64,000 bases of DNA from Petaurus breviceps papuanus (GCA_028583685.1 JAMXIF010000051.1:49667655-49731654); one strand, 5' to 3'. Counted from the first letter of the stretch, positions 1 to 11,065 are shown. Made by a program: numbers and translations. The notes: generated from the letters alone by a model not told the origin.

Positions 1-49
<49 letters not shown>

Positions 50-56
50 AAAGAAT
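1..56. repeat. (AG)n microsatellite, cut by window edge
   Basis: Almost pure AG dinucleotides from the first base, with a few A interruptions near the end. The array probably continues to the left of the window. In this genome AG runs also occur in SINE tails (36.2 kb), so it may mark the tail of a SINE lying just outside. Confidence 0.95.
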
Positions 57-148
57 GTGCATCAAATCATATTCAATCAACTAATAAGCATTAAGAATTG
101 AGGGAAAAGGAGTGTATTTGTAGAAAGTATCAGTGCGCATTTGTAGTA

Positions 149-350
149 ATAGCTGACATTTATACAGTGCTTAATGTTTGCATGATTTCATTTCAGGTGG
201 GTAATATCGGTTTTATTATACCTATTTTGGAAATGAGGAAACTGAGCCCTTTTGCCTCAGGGCTCGTCCCTGGTCACATGGCTACTATGGATCAAGGGCA
301 AGATTTGAACCTGGATCTTATTTCCATGGTGAGCCCTCTACCCACTATCT
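149..350 (-). mobile_element. MIR-type CORE-SINE, antisense
   Basis: Read on the plus strand it shows the reversed MIR order: gctgacatttatacagtgctt, then ttggaaatgaggaaactgag, then tcacatggctac and ttgaacctgg. This is the familiar MIR core in antisense. Old and diverged. Confidence 0.75.
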
Positions 351-394
351 CCTGTTGCTTCTCTTTGCAGGTAAGGAAGCTGAGCTCCAGAGAA

Positions 395-565
395 CTGAAA
401 TCCATAGATTTAGAGCCCAAAGGAACCTTAGAATTCATTAGATTCAAACTTTATTTTACAAATGAGGAAACTAAGACCCAGACAGTAGAAACTACCCTCC
501 CAAGGACACGGAGACAAATAGTAGGAGAAAGAGCCAGGGTTCCCACACCCAGATCCCTCTGACTC
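395..565 (-). mobile_element. MIR variant with 'tctagtccaac' tail, antisense
   Basis: The plus strand reads as a degenerate form of 'gctggaaggaccttagaggtcatctagtccaac', followed by tttacaaatgaggaaactaag and a degenerate B-box region. This MIR variant is repeated more than ten times in the window. Its subfamily name is uncertain. Confidence 0.6.
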
Positions 566-1080
566 TCTCCAGCATTTTGTCTTCCCACTGCTTCACATTA
601 TATCCCCCAGAATGAATTTAGGCAAATCCATTATAATCCTATAAAAGGATGACATTGCTCATTTGTGTGTCTGATTCTCACTTTTTCTTGGAAAAGAGAA
701 TTTTACTTTGGCCGTGGTTTGGGTTACCTATATGTGTACGGTGAGTCCTGGATTCTGTTCCCTAATTCTGGAATAGTGCCGTGCACTCAGGTTCAATCCA
801 CACGGATGCAGCCCTCCTGTGTCTTACACACATCATGTTCTTTCTCATGGACTGTTGGAACTTGTTCTGTTTGTCTTAGCAGAACCAGAGAGCCCGTTTC
901 CTTCCTGGTGAGCCAAAGACTCTTGAATGTGTGAGAGATCACATCACACAAAAAGACTAAGCCTGCCATTTGACACAAAGCTCTGACTGACATCATGCCA
1001 AAAATAATACTTCTATAGATCTGCAATCTCATCAATGTGGGAACTCTCTCCAATGGCATAGATTGCCATTCATAACAATC
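566..1080. other. No recognised feature
   Basis: About 500 bases with short open frames on both strands (665-934 plus, 793-1059 minus) that overlap each other and match nothing known. No repeat recognised. Confidence 0.4.
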
Positions 1081-2400
1081 TTTATTTTTTTTTTAGTTAA
1101 AAAACATTTATTTTCTCTGACTCCCAGATCAAATTTAAGGAAATTAACACCTAAATACTAGGCTCAACATACATTTTTGGTAATGTAAAATGAACAGGAA
1201 GAGGTATGGAAAGCATTCTAATAAAAATGCATACGATATTAACTAAATATGGGACCCATTTTCTAAGGCAGCTTTAAAAAGATGAATGCTTCCTTGTTAA
1301 AAAGGAGGATGGAATATTCATTCATACAGAGATATTCTTAAGGAACATGGTAAACAGGTTAAAAACTTACAGAAAGGGGTGGCTAGGTGGTACAGTGAAT
1401 AGAGCACCAGGCCTGGAGTCAAGAGGACCTCAGTTCAAATCCAGCCTCAGGCACTTAACACTTACTAGTCATGTGACCTTAGGGAAGTCATATAACCCCA
1501 ATTGCCCTGCCTTCTCCCCTTCAAAAATACAAAAAAAAAAAATACAGAAAAATACTTCTGTAACATACAGCCATCATGTCACAAGACAATAGCAAAAGCT
1601 GACAATAAGTACATAGCATTAGATTTACAAATATAACTGAAAGTGGATTTCCTTCACATGGAACCAATGATACATCTAAAAACCAAGAGTGGAATAAAAA
1701 CCCTCCATGGAGACCATCCACATAAACTTTACCAATAATGTGCATGCCAAGAAATGGCAAGCAAACGGCTGAAATACAGATTTGCTCAAAAAAGCAGAGG
1801 GGCTTATAAGAGTGATTAAGGCATAAATTACTGCCACCAAAAATTTCAGAAGGATAATCTTGAGAGAGGACAGAGTTATTGATTAATGAAACTTAAACAA
1901 TAAAACAGTAGACACTGTGTAACACAGCACTGCAGATTGCAAAAATTTCTCACTTCCCTAGCAAGACAGAATCTGTTGACCAGAATCAGACATCAGAAGC
2001 TCAGTATCTTTCAAAAATAGACAAGAAACCTCCATTCCTACAAATAAAGACCTCAAAATATCCTTGAGAATTCAAAACCAGCAAAGTGTACAAGAAGAAT
2101 TATCCCAGACGACACAGTTGCCCACAATCTCCAGGACATAACATAGATTCACAAAATAGAAGAACACTTTTGATGTATAACACCATATTGAACATTCAGT
2201 CACCTAGTGACTGAATGTCACACAAAATGAACAACTCTCAAAACACAGAGAAATAGCAGAAAACCAGCCACAAACAAGATGAAGTTCACAGGATGTCTGT
2301 CATCCTGCCTGTTACCGGAGTTGAACTGGAGATGCTTTCAGGGAGTGAAAGGAACATGAACTTACATCCCAATGCTCTCTTTGAGTCACAAAAAGTAGTC
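1081..2400 (-). pseudogene. Candidate processed transcript or 3' UTR with AATAAA and poly-A
   Basis: Read on the minus strand, the segment ends with AATAAA, about ten bases, then an A-run of roughly ten (plus strand 1084-1095). This is the normal geometry of a polyadenylated mRNA end. The body is U-rich, repeat-poor and without a convincing long frame; the best is 79 codons at 1521-1760 and resembles nothing known to me. It could be a retrocopy of a host 3' UTR or a genuine last exon of a minus-strand gene. No target duplication was found and the upstream end near 2400 is a guess. A SINE at 1376-1542 interrupts it. Confidence 0.4.
1376..1542 (+). mobile_element. Short marsupial CORE-SINE (WSINE1/MAR1-like) with target duplication
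   Basis: Starts ggggtggctaggtggtacag, has the Pol III B-box-like gttcaaatcc, the CORE part ('ctagtcatgtgacctt') and ends ataaccccaattgccctgcc plus an A-rich tail. It is flanked by tacagaaa at 1368-1375 and 1543-1550. It lies inside the candidate processed transcript and is therefore younger. Confidence 0.9.
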
Positions 2401-2597
2401 ATTTTATTTAATTTATGTAGTCATCTTTAGAACATCAATTATAAAATCACTAATAAACAACATATGTATAGTGATTTAAGATTCACAAGGTATATGTATA
2501 GTTCATACACATGTATGTATGAGCATCCTATAGGTATGCATATACCTATATGGCACATATGTAATATACATGTAACATAAATATGCATTATCTATAT

Positions 2598-3054
2598 CAG
2601 CACTTGTTAAACTGTGGTTCTCAACTCCATATGGGGTTGAAAAAATTTGGCAACACTAAAAGGTTTCTGAGTGTGCAATGACCAAAACTTAGTGCAAAAT
2701 CAAAATGTATCATAATGAATCCAAGGTGTTCCTGGCAGTGTTTGCCCATGTTGCATCACAAACCTTCACTGCAGCCTTTTAACACAAAGCACACATGCTT
2801 TGTACTGTGCATGCCCTCAGGCCATGCAATGCTGTTGAAAATGTGAAAAGGGAGGGACAGATAGGTGGTGCAGTGAGTAGAGCACCAGCCCTGGATTCAG
2901 GAGGACCTGAGTTCAAATCCAGCCTCAGACACTGAACACAAAAACTAGCCATGTGACCTTGGGCAAGTCACTTAAGTCCAACTGCCCTCCAAAAAAACAA
3001 GCAAAAAAAAAATGTGAAGAGGGGTCCACAGTGAAAAAAGTTTAAGAAGCTCTG
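2598..3054. mobile_element. hAT-type non-autonomous DNA transposon (MITE)
   Basis: The left end cagcacttgttaaactgtg and the reverse complement of the right end (cagagcttcttaaac) form imperfect terminal inverted repeats starting CAG. The flanking 8-mers atctatat (2590-2597) and gtctatac (3055-3062) share TCTATA, matching the 8-bp NTCTAGAN-type duplication of hAT/Charlie elements. The left arm holds 'tatggggttg', typical of a widespread vertebrate hAT MITE. No transposase is present. A SINE sits inside. Confidence 0.8.
2850..3009 (+). mobile_element. Short CORE-SINE inside the hAT MITE
   Basis: Same family as 1376-1542: ataggtggtgcagtgagtag, gttcaaatccagcctcag, ggcaagtcacttaag. It carries an extra 'acacaaaaact' before the CORE, also seen at 36.1 kb. 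Flanked by aaatgtgaa on both sides (about 2839-2847 and 3010-3018). Confidence 0.9.
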
Positions 3055-3062
3055 GTCTATAC

Positions 3063-3300
3063 TGATGATGTTGAGGACAATAGTAGCTAACATTCGTCTG
3101 GGCTGGGCAATCACCTTGTTTCATTTCTATAACAATTCCAGGAGGTAGGTGCTATTATACTCACTCCACAGAAGAGATACTGAGGCAAAGAGAGACCAAG
3201 CAGTTTGCCCAGAGTTATGGGGCTAATAAGCATCTGATGAGTGACTCAAGCCCTGGTCTGTTTCACTCCCAGTCTACCAATCTCACCACTATTCCATGAA
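3063..3300 (-). mobile_element. MIR, antisense
   Basis: Nearly full-length reversed MIR: tagtagctaacattcg, ggaggtaggtgctattat, a decayed form of 'cagatgaggaaactgaggc', then the B-box side with ctcaagccctggtctg. It starts right after the hAT MITE. Confidence 0.75.
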
Positions 3301-3360
3301 GGATAGAGACATAAGCCAGGACCATTTCTATCTGAGCACCATCAGAAAAGATGGAAGGAG

Positions 3361-3512
3361 GGGCAGCTAATTGTCACGGTGAATAGAGCACTGGCCCTGG
3401 AGTCAGGAGGATCTGAGTTCAAATTTGACCTCAGACACTTGACACTTACTAGCTGTGTGACCTTGAGCAAGTCACTTAACCCCAACTGCCTTGCCTTCAC
3501 CCATCCAAAAAA
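3361..3512 (+). mobile_element. Short CORE-SINE
   Basis: gggcagctaattgtcacggt head, gagttcaaatttgacctcag, actagctgtgtgaccttgag, aaccccaactgcc, short A tail. The flanks are purine-rich and similar (atggaagga, tatgggagga), so a target duplication is possible but not certain. Confidence 0.9.
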
Positions 3513-4250
3513 AGAAATATGGGAGGAATGAGATTAGGAGGAGTTCGAGAATAATCTGAACCCCACAGAGCTATGATGAGAACTTCATGATGCTGAACAG
3601 CGACAATAACACTTCTCAAGGAAGCACAGGCAGCTGCAGTCCAGTAGAAGAAGTGGAAAACCCATGAAATACTCCATTTAAGCTCTCTGCTTCCAATCAG
3701 CCAGGGAGGAGGCTTGGTAATACAGTTAATTAGCACCTAATCAGGCTAGGTTTGGCCTCTGTCTTTTCTCAGGGATTACTTGGCTTGTGTATTTGGGGCT
3801 TGCCTGGATAGTGGACGCCAACCACCAATGGGCAGATGACCAAAACCAGGTCAAGATCCAGGCTGACGGCTCTCAGACTGAAGGGTGTATAGCAATGGTA
3901 GCAGGCTGGAAGGATGCTCTGCCTAGCAGGGGCACATACCTCTTTTAGATCCTGCCTTATCTTTACCAAGCTGCTTCATCAAGGCTACAGGGACCCGAGC
4001 AGGATCTGAAGGATGGAGGATATGTTCAATAGCCAAAATAAAACATGTGGAGGGGTCAAGGTCAGCAAAGCTACTCTCCTCCCCTCTGCTGCTTCTGGTC
4101 ATGCCTCCTTGTCTCCCTCCCGATGCCCAGCACCTCCTATTCTGAGAGCCCACTAGGACCTCTCTAAACCCCTGACCCAACCCTCTTCTTTGCCATTGAA
4201 ATGTATCTGGCTGTATGTGTGAGAAATTAATCAATTGAGGCAGTGTGGGG
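3513..4250. other. No recognised feature
   Basis: About 740 bases with three overlapping minus-strand frames of 66-103 codons. None has recognisable motifs or repeat similarity. Confidence 0.4.
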
Positions 4251-4378
4251 TAGCAGACACAGAGCCAGACTTGGAGTTAGGAAGAGAGGTTCAAATCCTT
4301 CTTCCTACACATACTGGCTAGCTGAACCTAGTCTAAGACTAAAAGTTGCAAAGTAGTTGCTAGTCTACAGAGAGTCTT

Positions 4379-4780
4379 AGGCAGCTGAGTGGCACAGTGG
4401 ATAGAATGTCAGACCTGGCTTCAGGAAAACTAGAGTTCAAACCTAGCTGTAGACACTTATTTAGCTGTGCAGCCCTGAGCAAGTCATTGCCTACCTCAGT
4501 TTCCTCATCTGGAAAATAGGAATTTAAAAAAAGTACCTACTTACTAGCTGTGTGACCTTGGGCAAGTCACTTAACCCCAATTGCCTTGCCTTCCCCCCAC
4601 CAAAAAAAAAAAATACCCATCTTCCAGGGTTGTTGTGAGATTCAAGTGAGATCATTTTTGTAAAGTACTTAGCACCATGCCTGCTACACAGTAAGTGCTA
4701 TATAAATGCTAGATATGCTAGCTATTACTGTTGTTATTATTATTACTGTTATTGTTTGTTGTCATTGTTATGCATTAGTC
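4379..4780 (+). mobile_element. Full-length MIR/THER1-type CORE-SINE, middle layer of nest
   Basis: ggcagctgagtggcacagtg head, gttcaaacctagctg, tcagtttcctcatctggaaa, then after the inner insertion gggttgttgtgagattcaag, gtaaagtacttagcacc and aagtgctatataaatgctag. The 3' end runs into TTATTA-rich sequence. Interrupted at 4548-4612. Confidence 0.75.
4548..4612 (+). mobile_element. 5'-truncated short CORE-SINE, innermost layer
   Basis: Only the 3' third of the short SINE is present: actagctgtgtgaccttggg, taaccccaattgccttgcc, then a run of A. It interrupts the MIR between 'agtacc' and 'tacccatcttcc'. Confidence 0.75.
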
Positions 4781-5049
4781 TTCTTACTGAGTTTCCTATA
4801 CCGATAAAATCACAGGTTCTGATAAAAGTCTATACTAACAAATGATAATTTTATACTTCTAAGGAAATATAACTCAAAAGGATTTTTGGAGGGCAAAACG
4901 ACTACTTGGAAAAGTCATTTTAATGATGGTGGGAATTTCACATACCCATGGCAGGTCAGTGAGGGAAATATTTGGGCCGAGTGAGTCTTTGATCAATACA
5001 GTTAATGAAAAGAGTACTTGGGTCAGAGGAAAACCATACCAGTACTAGC

Positions 5050-5145
5050 TGTGGCCTTTAGTTATAACTAAGTGTTATAACCTTGCGTAAATCATTCTAA
5101 TTATCTGAGCCTCAGTTGCCCCATTTGTAAAAGGACAGGGTTGGA
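5050..5145 (+). mobile_element. MIR fragment
   Basis: gtgttataaccttgcgtaaa followed by tctgagcctcagttgcccca and tttgtaaaaggacagggttgg, a decayed MIR core in sense. Confidence 0.5.
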
Positions 5146-5159
5146 AAAAAAAAAATTAG

Positions 5160-5980
5160 TCTCCAATGGCTCTACGTGAACCAGAGTCTCACGGTCCCCC
5201 AGCTTCTTTCTGTGGGGCTCCTGACACCTCTGGCAGAGGTGCGTCCACAGGAAAAGGGAAGGGCTTTGAAGGTGCCGCTGTGTTGTGACGTGGCACCGTG
5301 TCTGTCCCACCCTTTGGTGATCTCAAGAAGCTTCCAGTACATTCTGATACATAAGGCATTCCTCAGGAATGCCCACCAAACACAAATGCTGAAAGAGACC
5401 AGTGAGCTCATCAATGAGGATATTCTCCCTGACGATACCAATTCAGTCTCACCCACACCTCCCTATCCTTTACAGCTCTGGTCCATATACTCCCATAAAA
5501 TCACCACAGGGAGTCAACTCAACACACTGAGAGCCATCCTTGCTTTCTCTTAACATCACAAGGATTCTAGAAGATGGAGCACATGGCCCATTCATAGGTT
5601 ATCTTTCACTCTTCCCAACTGACCTGCCTGTCTTTTTTATTTTTTTTAATCATATGGCTAGTTCCCTGATGTCTGTCATTCATTACGAGGACAATTCCTT
5701 GAAGTCCCTCATTTGTTATCTGTTTTGTTATGTATTGTGGTATGCTTATAATTATCACAGGTCCCTCCATTGCACTCTGTGCCAATTTCTAATTTTTTTA
5801 TTTTAATATTATTTGTTATTGAATAAGAATTATTGAATAATTCTTAGTCTATCAGAGATCAAAGTTTTCTAGGCTCAAAGCCATACAATAATATCAGTAA
5901 AATACTGGTGAAAAGATAGGCCTTTGATTCAGGAAGAAGCATGGAGCCATTAAAGGAGCTTGGGAATTTCACAAATCAAT
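5160..5980. other. Unrecognised stretch with a 125-codon open frame
   Basis: The plus frame 5176-5553 is among the longest frames outside repeats. The translation has no signal peptide, repeat or motif I know and overlaps a minus frame of similar length, so it is probably chance. AT-rich from 5640. No repeat recognised. Confidence 0.35.
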
Positions 5981-6500
5981 CAATCAAAAGTTTTCATTAA
6001 GCACATACAATGTACCAGACTCTGTGCTAAGCATTGGGGATATGGACAAGACATAAAAACATGCACATGTAAAAAAGTCAAGTAAGGTCATCTTGAGAGG
6101 AGAGGGTCCAGCAGAAAAGGCCACTCACTTGCAGAAGATAGGATTTGGACTGAGTCTTGTAGGAATTGGGGATTCCAAGAGATGGAGAGGAGGGAGAGTA
6201 TCCCAGGCTCAGGGGATAGCCAGCGCAAAGGTAGGAGGTGGAAGATAAAGAGAATGTGTGAAGACTATCAAGAAATCCAATATGGCAGGACTGTAGAGTA
6301 GGTTGAGGAGAGTAGTTATCAAAGAAGTCCAGAAAGGCAGTATAGAGCCCGATTGTAAAAGGACACTAAAAAAAGCTTATATTTGATGCTGGAGGAACTG
6401 GAGGGCTACTGTAGTTTACCCAACAGGGGCTTGACTTTGTCAGACCTGTACTTTAGAAACCCATTTGGTGGTTGCTTAGAGGACAGAATGGAGTGGGACA
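5981..6500 (-). mobile_element. L2 (LINE2) fragment, antisense
   Basis: The plus strand reads as the complement of the L2 3' end: cattaagcacatacaatgta, ccagactctgtgctaagcat, then antisense ORF2 parts such as gagagtatcccaggctcagg and cagacctgtactttag. The sense L2 end has the mirrored words 'cttagcacagtgcctggcac' and 'gtgcttaataaatg'. Several hundred bp, very diverged. Confidence 0.7.
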
Positions 6501-7924
6501 AGGCAGCATGCTCTCTGTTTATTAATTCTGGGACCAATTCATTATTCATTTGTACATATACAAAAAACATAGGAAAAATAGGAAAACAGAAAACATATAC
6601 AAAATACATAAAGAAAGTCACCCAGATAACAATACTCACTAGGGCTGCCCCATTCTACCACCAAACACTCCTCACTTGGCTCTCTCATTCTCCCTCCTTC
6701 CAAAACACCAAGTTCCATGGTCATAGTCTAAAAACTATTCCAACACCAGACTAGAAACCTAAACTACAGCTGGCTTTATAGGTTGTCCATGGGCAGCCAC
6801 AGCAGAGGAGACAGTTCAACTGTTGGCATCAGCATTACCTTCCTGTACCACCGAAAGATCAAACAATAGGTCATTCTGCCTTCCTGTTTATAACCCAAAT
6901 TATATTGTACAGGTGGTTTACCTTCTATGTAAGTGTGAGGACAGGTCTGAAGAAAAGATTCACACCTCATCTAGCAGTGAAAAATGCCAGTCTTTTCAAA
7001 CACGTAGAGAGGGTCCCTAACTCCTTAGGGAAGAGAAAAGCGAGCCCCATGGGGGTGATGCATGCACACGGAAAGGATTCTTTGGGCAGGAAAATAAACC
7101 TACTCACAACTCACCTTGTTCCATTCCCTCACACAGAGTGGAAAGGGACAGGTAGAGCCAAATAATTTGGTTTTCTTGGATCTGATGACCTCATGTTGAC
7201 TTGCTGATTCAAACAGATAGAAAGACAAACTTGTTACCTTGGAAAACCATCCAAAGTAAGCATTTGGGGGCATTTTATGGTTAGTGTTATTCATTTAGTC
7301 ATTCCTTGGAACACTGTCTTTGGGTGTAATGTGACAATGTTCAATGTCACTCCTGTTTCTTGCTGATGGCCCCTGGAAAAGGACCTGACAGGGGGGCTTT
7401 CTCCCTCCAACATGAAAATTGATTGGCATGACTGTTTGTGGTCCAAGAAATCTCAATTCATCTGGACTCACTTTTGCATATTTTCAACAACAATTTAGTT
7501 TTTGTGAGTTTAACTAACAGATTTATACCTCCATCTGCCATAGCCAGTTTTTGCCAAATTCACTTCTTTACCACCAAGTTACTTTCCAGCTTTGATCATT
7601 GTCTTAGCCTTGGTGGATATAGTATGGATTATACAAGGGACACAGCAATAGTGAACTTATAAAAGGACTCATCACATCTGGATTTCTTGCCAATCCGTCC
7701 CCCTGAAAGCACATTTTTGCTTCAATAAAGGTATAGAACATCAAATGAATGTTAATGTGCCCTAAATCCAGGGAGCAATTTCTTGGCCACATTTTTGGCA
7801 TGAATAGTAATACTTTATGGGCATGAAGATCTGGATTCTGACAAGTTCAAAGCTTCAGAAATGGATGCATGACCTCAATTATCCCCTCAGTATCCTGGGG
7901 GAAGCAAGGAGGGAACACAATTTT
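6501..7924. other. Mostly unique sequence, no gene recognised
   Basis: About 1.4 kb with scattered short frames (for example 6383-6754 and 6905-7165 plus) that overlap frames on the other strand. A caataaagg motif lies near 7720 without a poly-A run. No repeat recognised. Confidence 0.4.
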
Positions 7925-7990
7925 CTTCCATTTTACAGATGATGAAACTGAGGCCTGGAGAGGCTGGGACATAAGAAATGAGTGGCACCA
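7925..7990 (-). mobile_element. MIR core fragment
   Basis: ccattttacagatgatgaaa followed by ctgaggcctggagaggctgg, the conserved MIR centre in antisense. Confidence 0.5.
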
Positions 7991-9060
7991 ACTCCAATCT
8001 TGGGCGGCAATTCATTCACCAGCCTACACTCCCTCTCTTTAGATCTTTAGAACAGAGACACACTGGTATGAATGTCAATGAACTGGGGAAAATGCTTTCA
8101 GAGTCATGTCTTCCAACAGCTGTGATGTATTCAATGCATTTTTTACTGATTACAATCTACTTTCCAGTTATTAAAATCATGGATGTGATTTTGTTCTGGA
8201 TTCTTCTTTCAAAACCTACCGTTTTTATTTAAGTAGCACTTTTTGCTAACTCTGAAATTCAGTGTCATCTCAGGTAATCAACCATGGTCCTAGCTCTCAG
8301 CCAATCAAATGCTCTATTTGCAGATCATGTAAGATACACATAAAACCAGGAGCAAAAGCATTTAATGAAGAGAGGAAACAACATAAGCAACAGGGAAGGG
8401 AATCCATGAGTAAATGGATTCCCTATACTCACATATACATGGGTGTCAATTCCTAATAACTGAGTTCTAGTGAAATTGTCCTTTAAGCATCTGATTTCCC
8501 AGCCCAGTGAAAGGACAAATCCCCCTGATTTGGGAGAATACAGTCACCTCAAAACTCAGAGTCCAAGGGTAAATGTTCAGAGTGAGACACTGTCTCCTCA
8601 AGTTTCTTTCCTAGTAGGCTCACCTGAGTCATCGGGGTCTGACCGTAACTGCTGGATTTAGGGATATCACCATTCGATTCTCCATCTCTCCATCGTCCTC
8701 TTTTGTTTCCCCTTCCAACTAAGGCCCCACCTTGCTTCTTACTTTTCTGCCCATGGTACTCATTCTGAATACCTCCTCTTCCTCATGCCTATTGTCCATA
8801 TTTTAAGCTTCCTGAAAAGCGGAGAACTCCCCACAAATCAATCCTTTCCTAAATACACCCTTAAACTCTGAATTCAGACACAGAAATGTAGTCCAGAGAA
8901 TTTCTCCCAAAAAGCAATGTTTTCTCAGCTCGATGCTATGGAGGAAAGGAAAGCTTAGAAACATGGAGTCTACACGTATTTTTCAATTACATTTCTACCA
9001 AGCTCTTAAGAATATGCTTTTATCATCCTCTTAATCGTTTTCCCACCTTTGGTTGGTTGA
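7991..9060. other. Unique sequence, no gene recognised
   Basis: About 1.07 kb with plus frames of 63-84 codons at 7978-8232, 8262-8456 and 8470-8661, none recognisable. Pyrimidine-rich 8680-8800 may be decayed L2 but I cannot support it. Confidence 0.35.
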
Positions 9061-9062
9061 CT

Positions 9063-9175
9063 ATTAGACTAGATGGTTTCACAATTTACCCCTTGAGGGC
9101 AGGGACTGTCTTTTACCTCCTTTTGTATCCCCAGAGATTAACACGCCTGGCACACAGTGGCTAAATTTATCATCA
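9063..9175 (+). mobile_element. L2 3' end
   Basis: Contains ccttgagggcagggactgtc, tttgtatccccagag and cctggcacacagtgg, the hallmark sense 3' end of L2. Confidence 0.75.
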
Positions 9176-10650
9176 GCATGGTTCAGTACTTCAAATTTGT
9201 TAAAATTGAAATGTAAAATCACCATCCCGCTGCAGTCCTAAACACACACTGCAATCTCTCATAGTTTTGAAATGAGTATCCTTAAAAGAGATAATTAGAA
9301 GACCATAGAGGCCATCTTTTTGTACACTGTAAACCCCTTCCTTTCCACCTTACACAAATTCCTCCTTCTTCTGCCCCTAAAACCAACCTGACCAAATCTA
9401 ACTCCTCTGGGTCAGGCATCTTCAAGGGAGTTGGGACTAGGCCAACATAAAGTATTCCAGCGTTTTCTAGCAATTTACCAGAAGAAGAAAAAAAAAGATT
9501 AAGCAGGATTTATAGTGATTTTCAGTTGCATGTAAAGGAGGACTGGAGAGCTTAAGGGACTAGTAATAAATTCCGGAACCTTTCACCTCTGACTTGCCAG
9601 ATCAAAAAATGGACCAGCTGACAGTGAAAGTGAGTGCCCGTCTCTGTTTTTGCAGCCCTCTCTGGATGAGTTAATGTCCTGCTGGACTGGATAGAGTGTA
9701 CCAAAGATCCTTGTAAAATACCTTTCCTGAACCCAGAAATAAATCCACAAGTGATTATGTCTGTTTCACGTTTCCCTCAACTCCTGTTGCCAACCACTGT
9801 TGACCCAGCTTCCCTCCTAGATAAGGGCTCGGGAATTCCCATTAATTCTTCACAGCATTAACACATGGCCTTAAGACCATTTACTCACAAACGGGCTCAG
9901 TTTCTAAACACCATCAGTTCCTCTGTGTGGACACTTGAAGTTGGAGAAACAAATGGTCCCCACTGATCCTCTTGAGAAAAGTAAACTCCATTTATCTTCC
10001 TGGGAAAGTAAGTAAAAACAAACATGCTGGTTGCTTTGAAAATGGAGAGTTGGAATTCTAGCCTTCCCAACTGAAGGCAAACACTCTGAGGGTTTCTGGA
10101 TCTTACTCAACTGGTCTAAGGCTCCTGAGTTTTACCTGGTTTATTGAAAAGATAAACTGACTCACAAGTCAGGCTTGGCTGCCCAGGCTTCCTTTGCCAA
10201 TTTGAAAATTAAGCACCAGAGAGAGGCACCCTTCATATTTTCAATCTCAGGGTTCATTAGTAAACAGTTTATCTTCACCTTGTTAATATAGCGAGGTACT
10301 TAACGTAAACTCTGAATTATTCAAAGCCTGTGAAGCATTCAGAAAGGCAGCTGCAGCAGTTGGTGGCTGACTGGATTTTCCTTGTTTGGTCTCCCCCAGC
10401 ATGCTGCGATGATAATGTGTTTTGGAGAAAAAGGAGATAGCTCCTGGTTTAGTCAGTTTCCCACAGCTGTGTTTATATGCATCTCATTTTCTGGATAGGT
10501 GAACAGGCCTTAAGTAGCTGGGCTACCATAAGCCCGTGAGGATTCATTCATGAGATGCTCCATGCAGGCAGACCAACTGGAGAGTTGGTCATGAATTAGT
10601 CAATGAAATTGATCAACAATAATGAGTTAATACTTAAGATTTGTATATAT
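9176..10650. other. Repeat-poor island of about 1.45 kb
   Basis: No SINE, LINE or DNA transposon is recognisable, in contrast with both flanks. No long open frame. Contains ordinary-looking unique sequence such as cccagcatgctgcgatgata near 10400. Confidence 0.45.
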
Positions 10651-10657
10651 TTGGGCA

Positions 10658-10914
10658 CTTAGGTGTCGAAATGGAGAGAGACAGGCATGGAGTGAGAAAG
10701 ACTCATCTTACTGAATTCAAATCCGACCTCAGACACTTAAGAGCTGTGTGACCCTGGGCAAGTCACTGAACTCTGCTTGTCTCCGTTTCCTCATCTATAA
10801 AATGAGCTGGAGAAGGAAATGGCAAACCTCTCCAGGATTTTTGCCAGTACAATCCCCAAAAAGGGTCTCAGAGAATCAGACATGACTAAAAATGACTGAA
10901 CAACAACATAATTT
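10658..10914 (+). mobile_element. Long CORE-SINE with RTE/BovB-like 3' tail
   Basis: After a diverged head it shows attcaaatccgacctcagac, agctgtgtgaccctgggcaa, tcctcatctataaaatgagc, tggagaaggaaatggcaaac, then the tail gagaatcagacatgactaaa and actgaacaacaac. The tail resembles the 3' end of BovB/RTE LINEs ('gagtcggacacgactga'). Confidence 0.85.
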
Positions 10915-10924
10915 GTATTTATTT

Positions 10925-11065
10925 AGTTGTATCCATGTTGTCTCCCCCTTCCCTTAAAAGAATGTAAAGCTCCTTGAGGGAAAGGAATGTTTATGTTGTT
11001 GCCTTTGTATCCCCAGGCCTTAACACAATGACAGTAGATGGTAAAGAAATGCATGTTGACTGACC
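10925..11065 (+). mobile_element. L2 3' end
   Basis: atccatgttgtctccccctt, gtaaagctccttgagggaaa, cctttgtatccccaggcctt: sense L2 terminus. Confidence 0.7.

Larger units (their letters stand above)
4255..4835 (+). mobile_element. MIR-related SINE with 'aagttgcagagaaggtg' tail, split by two later SINEs
   Basis: The left part (4255-4378) has gagccagacttggagttagg and gactaaaagttgcaaagtag. The right part (about 4785-4835) has gagtttcctataccgataaa and atcacaggttc, the 3' end of the same family; a more complete copy lies at 27610-27828. The intervening DNA is a second SINE which itself contains a third. agtctt occurs on both sides of the insertion. Confidence 0.65.

Noticed and set aside
1376-1542. 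tRNA gene
   Set aside because: The A/B-box-like words belong to the tRNA-derived head of a dispersed SINE; no cloverleaf or anticodon stem can be formed by eye.
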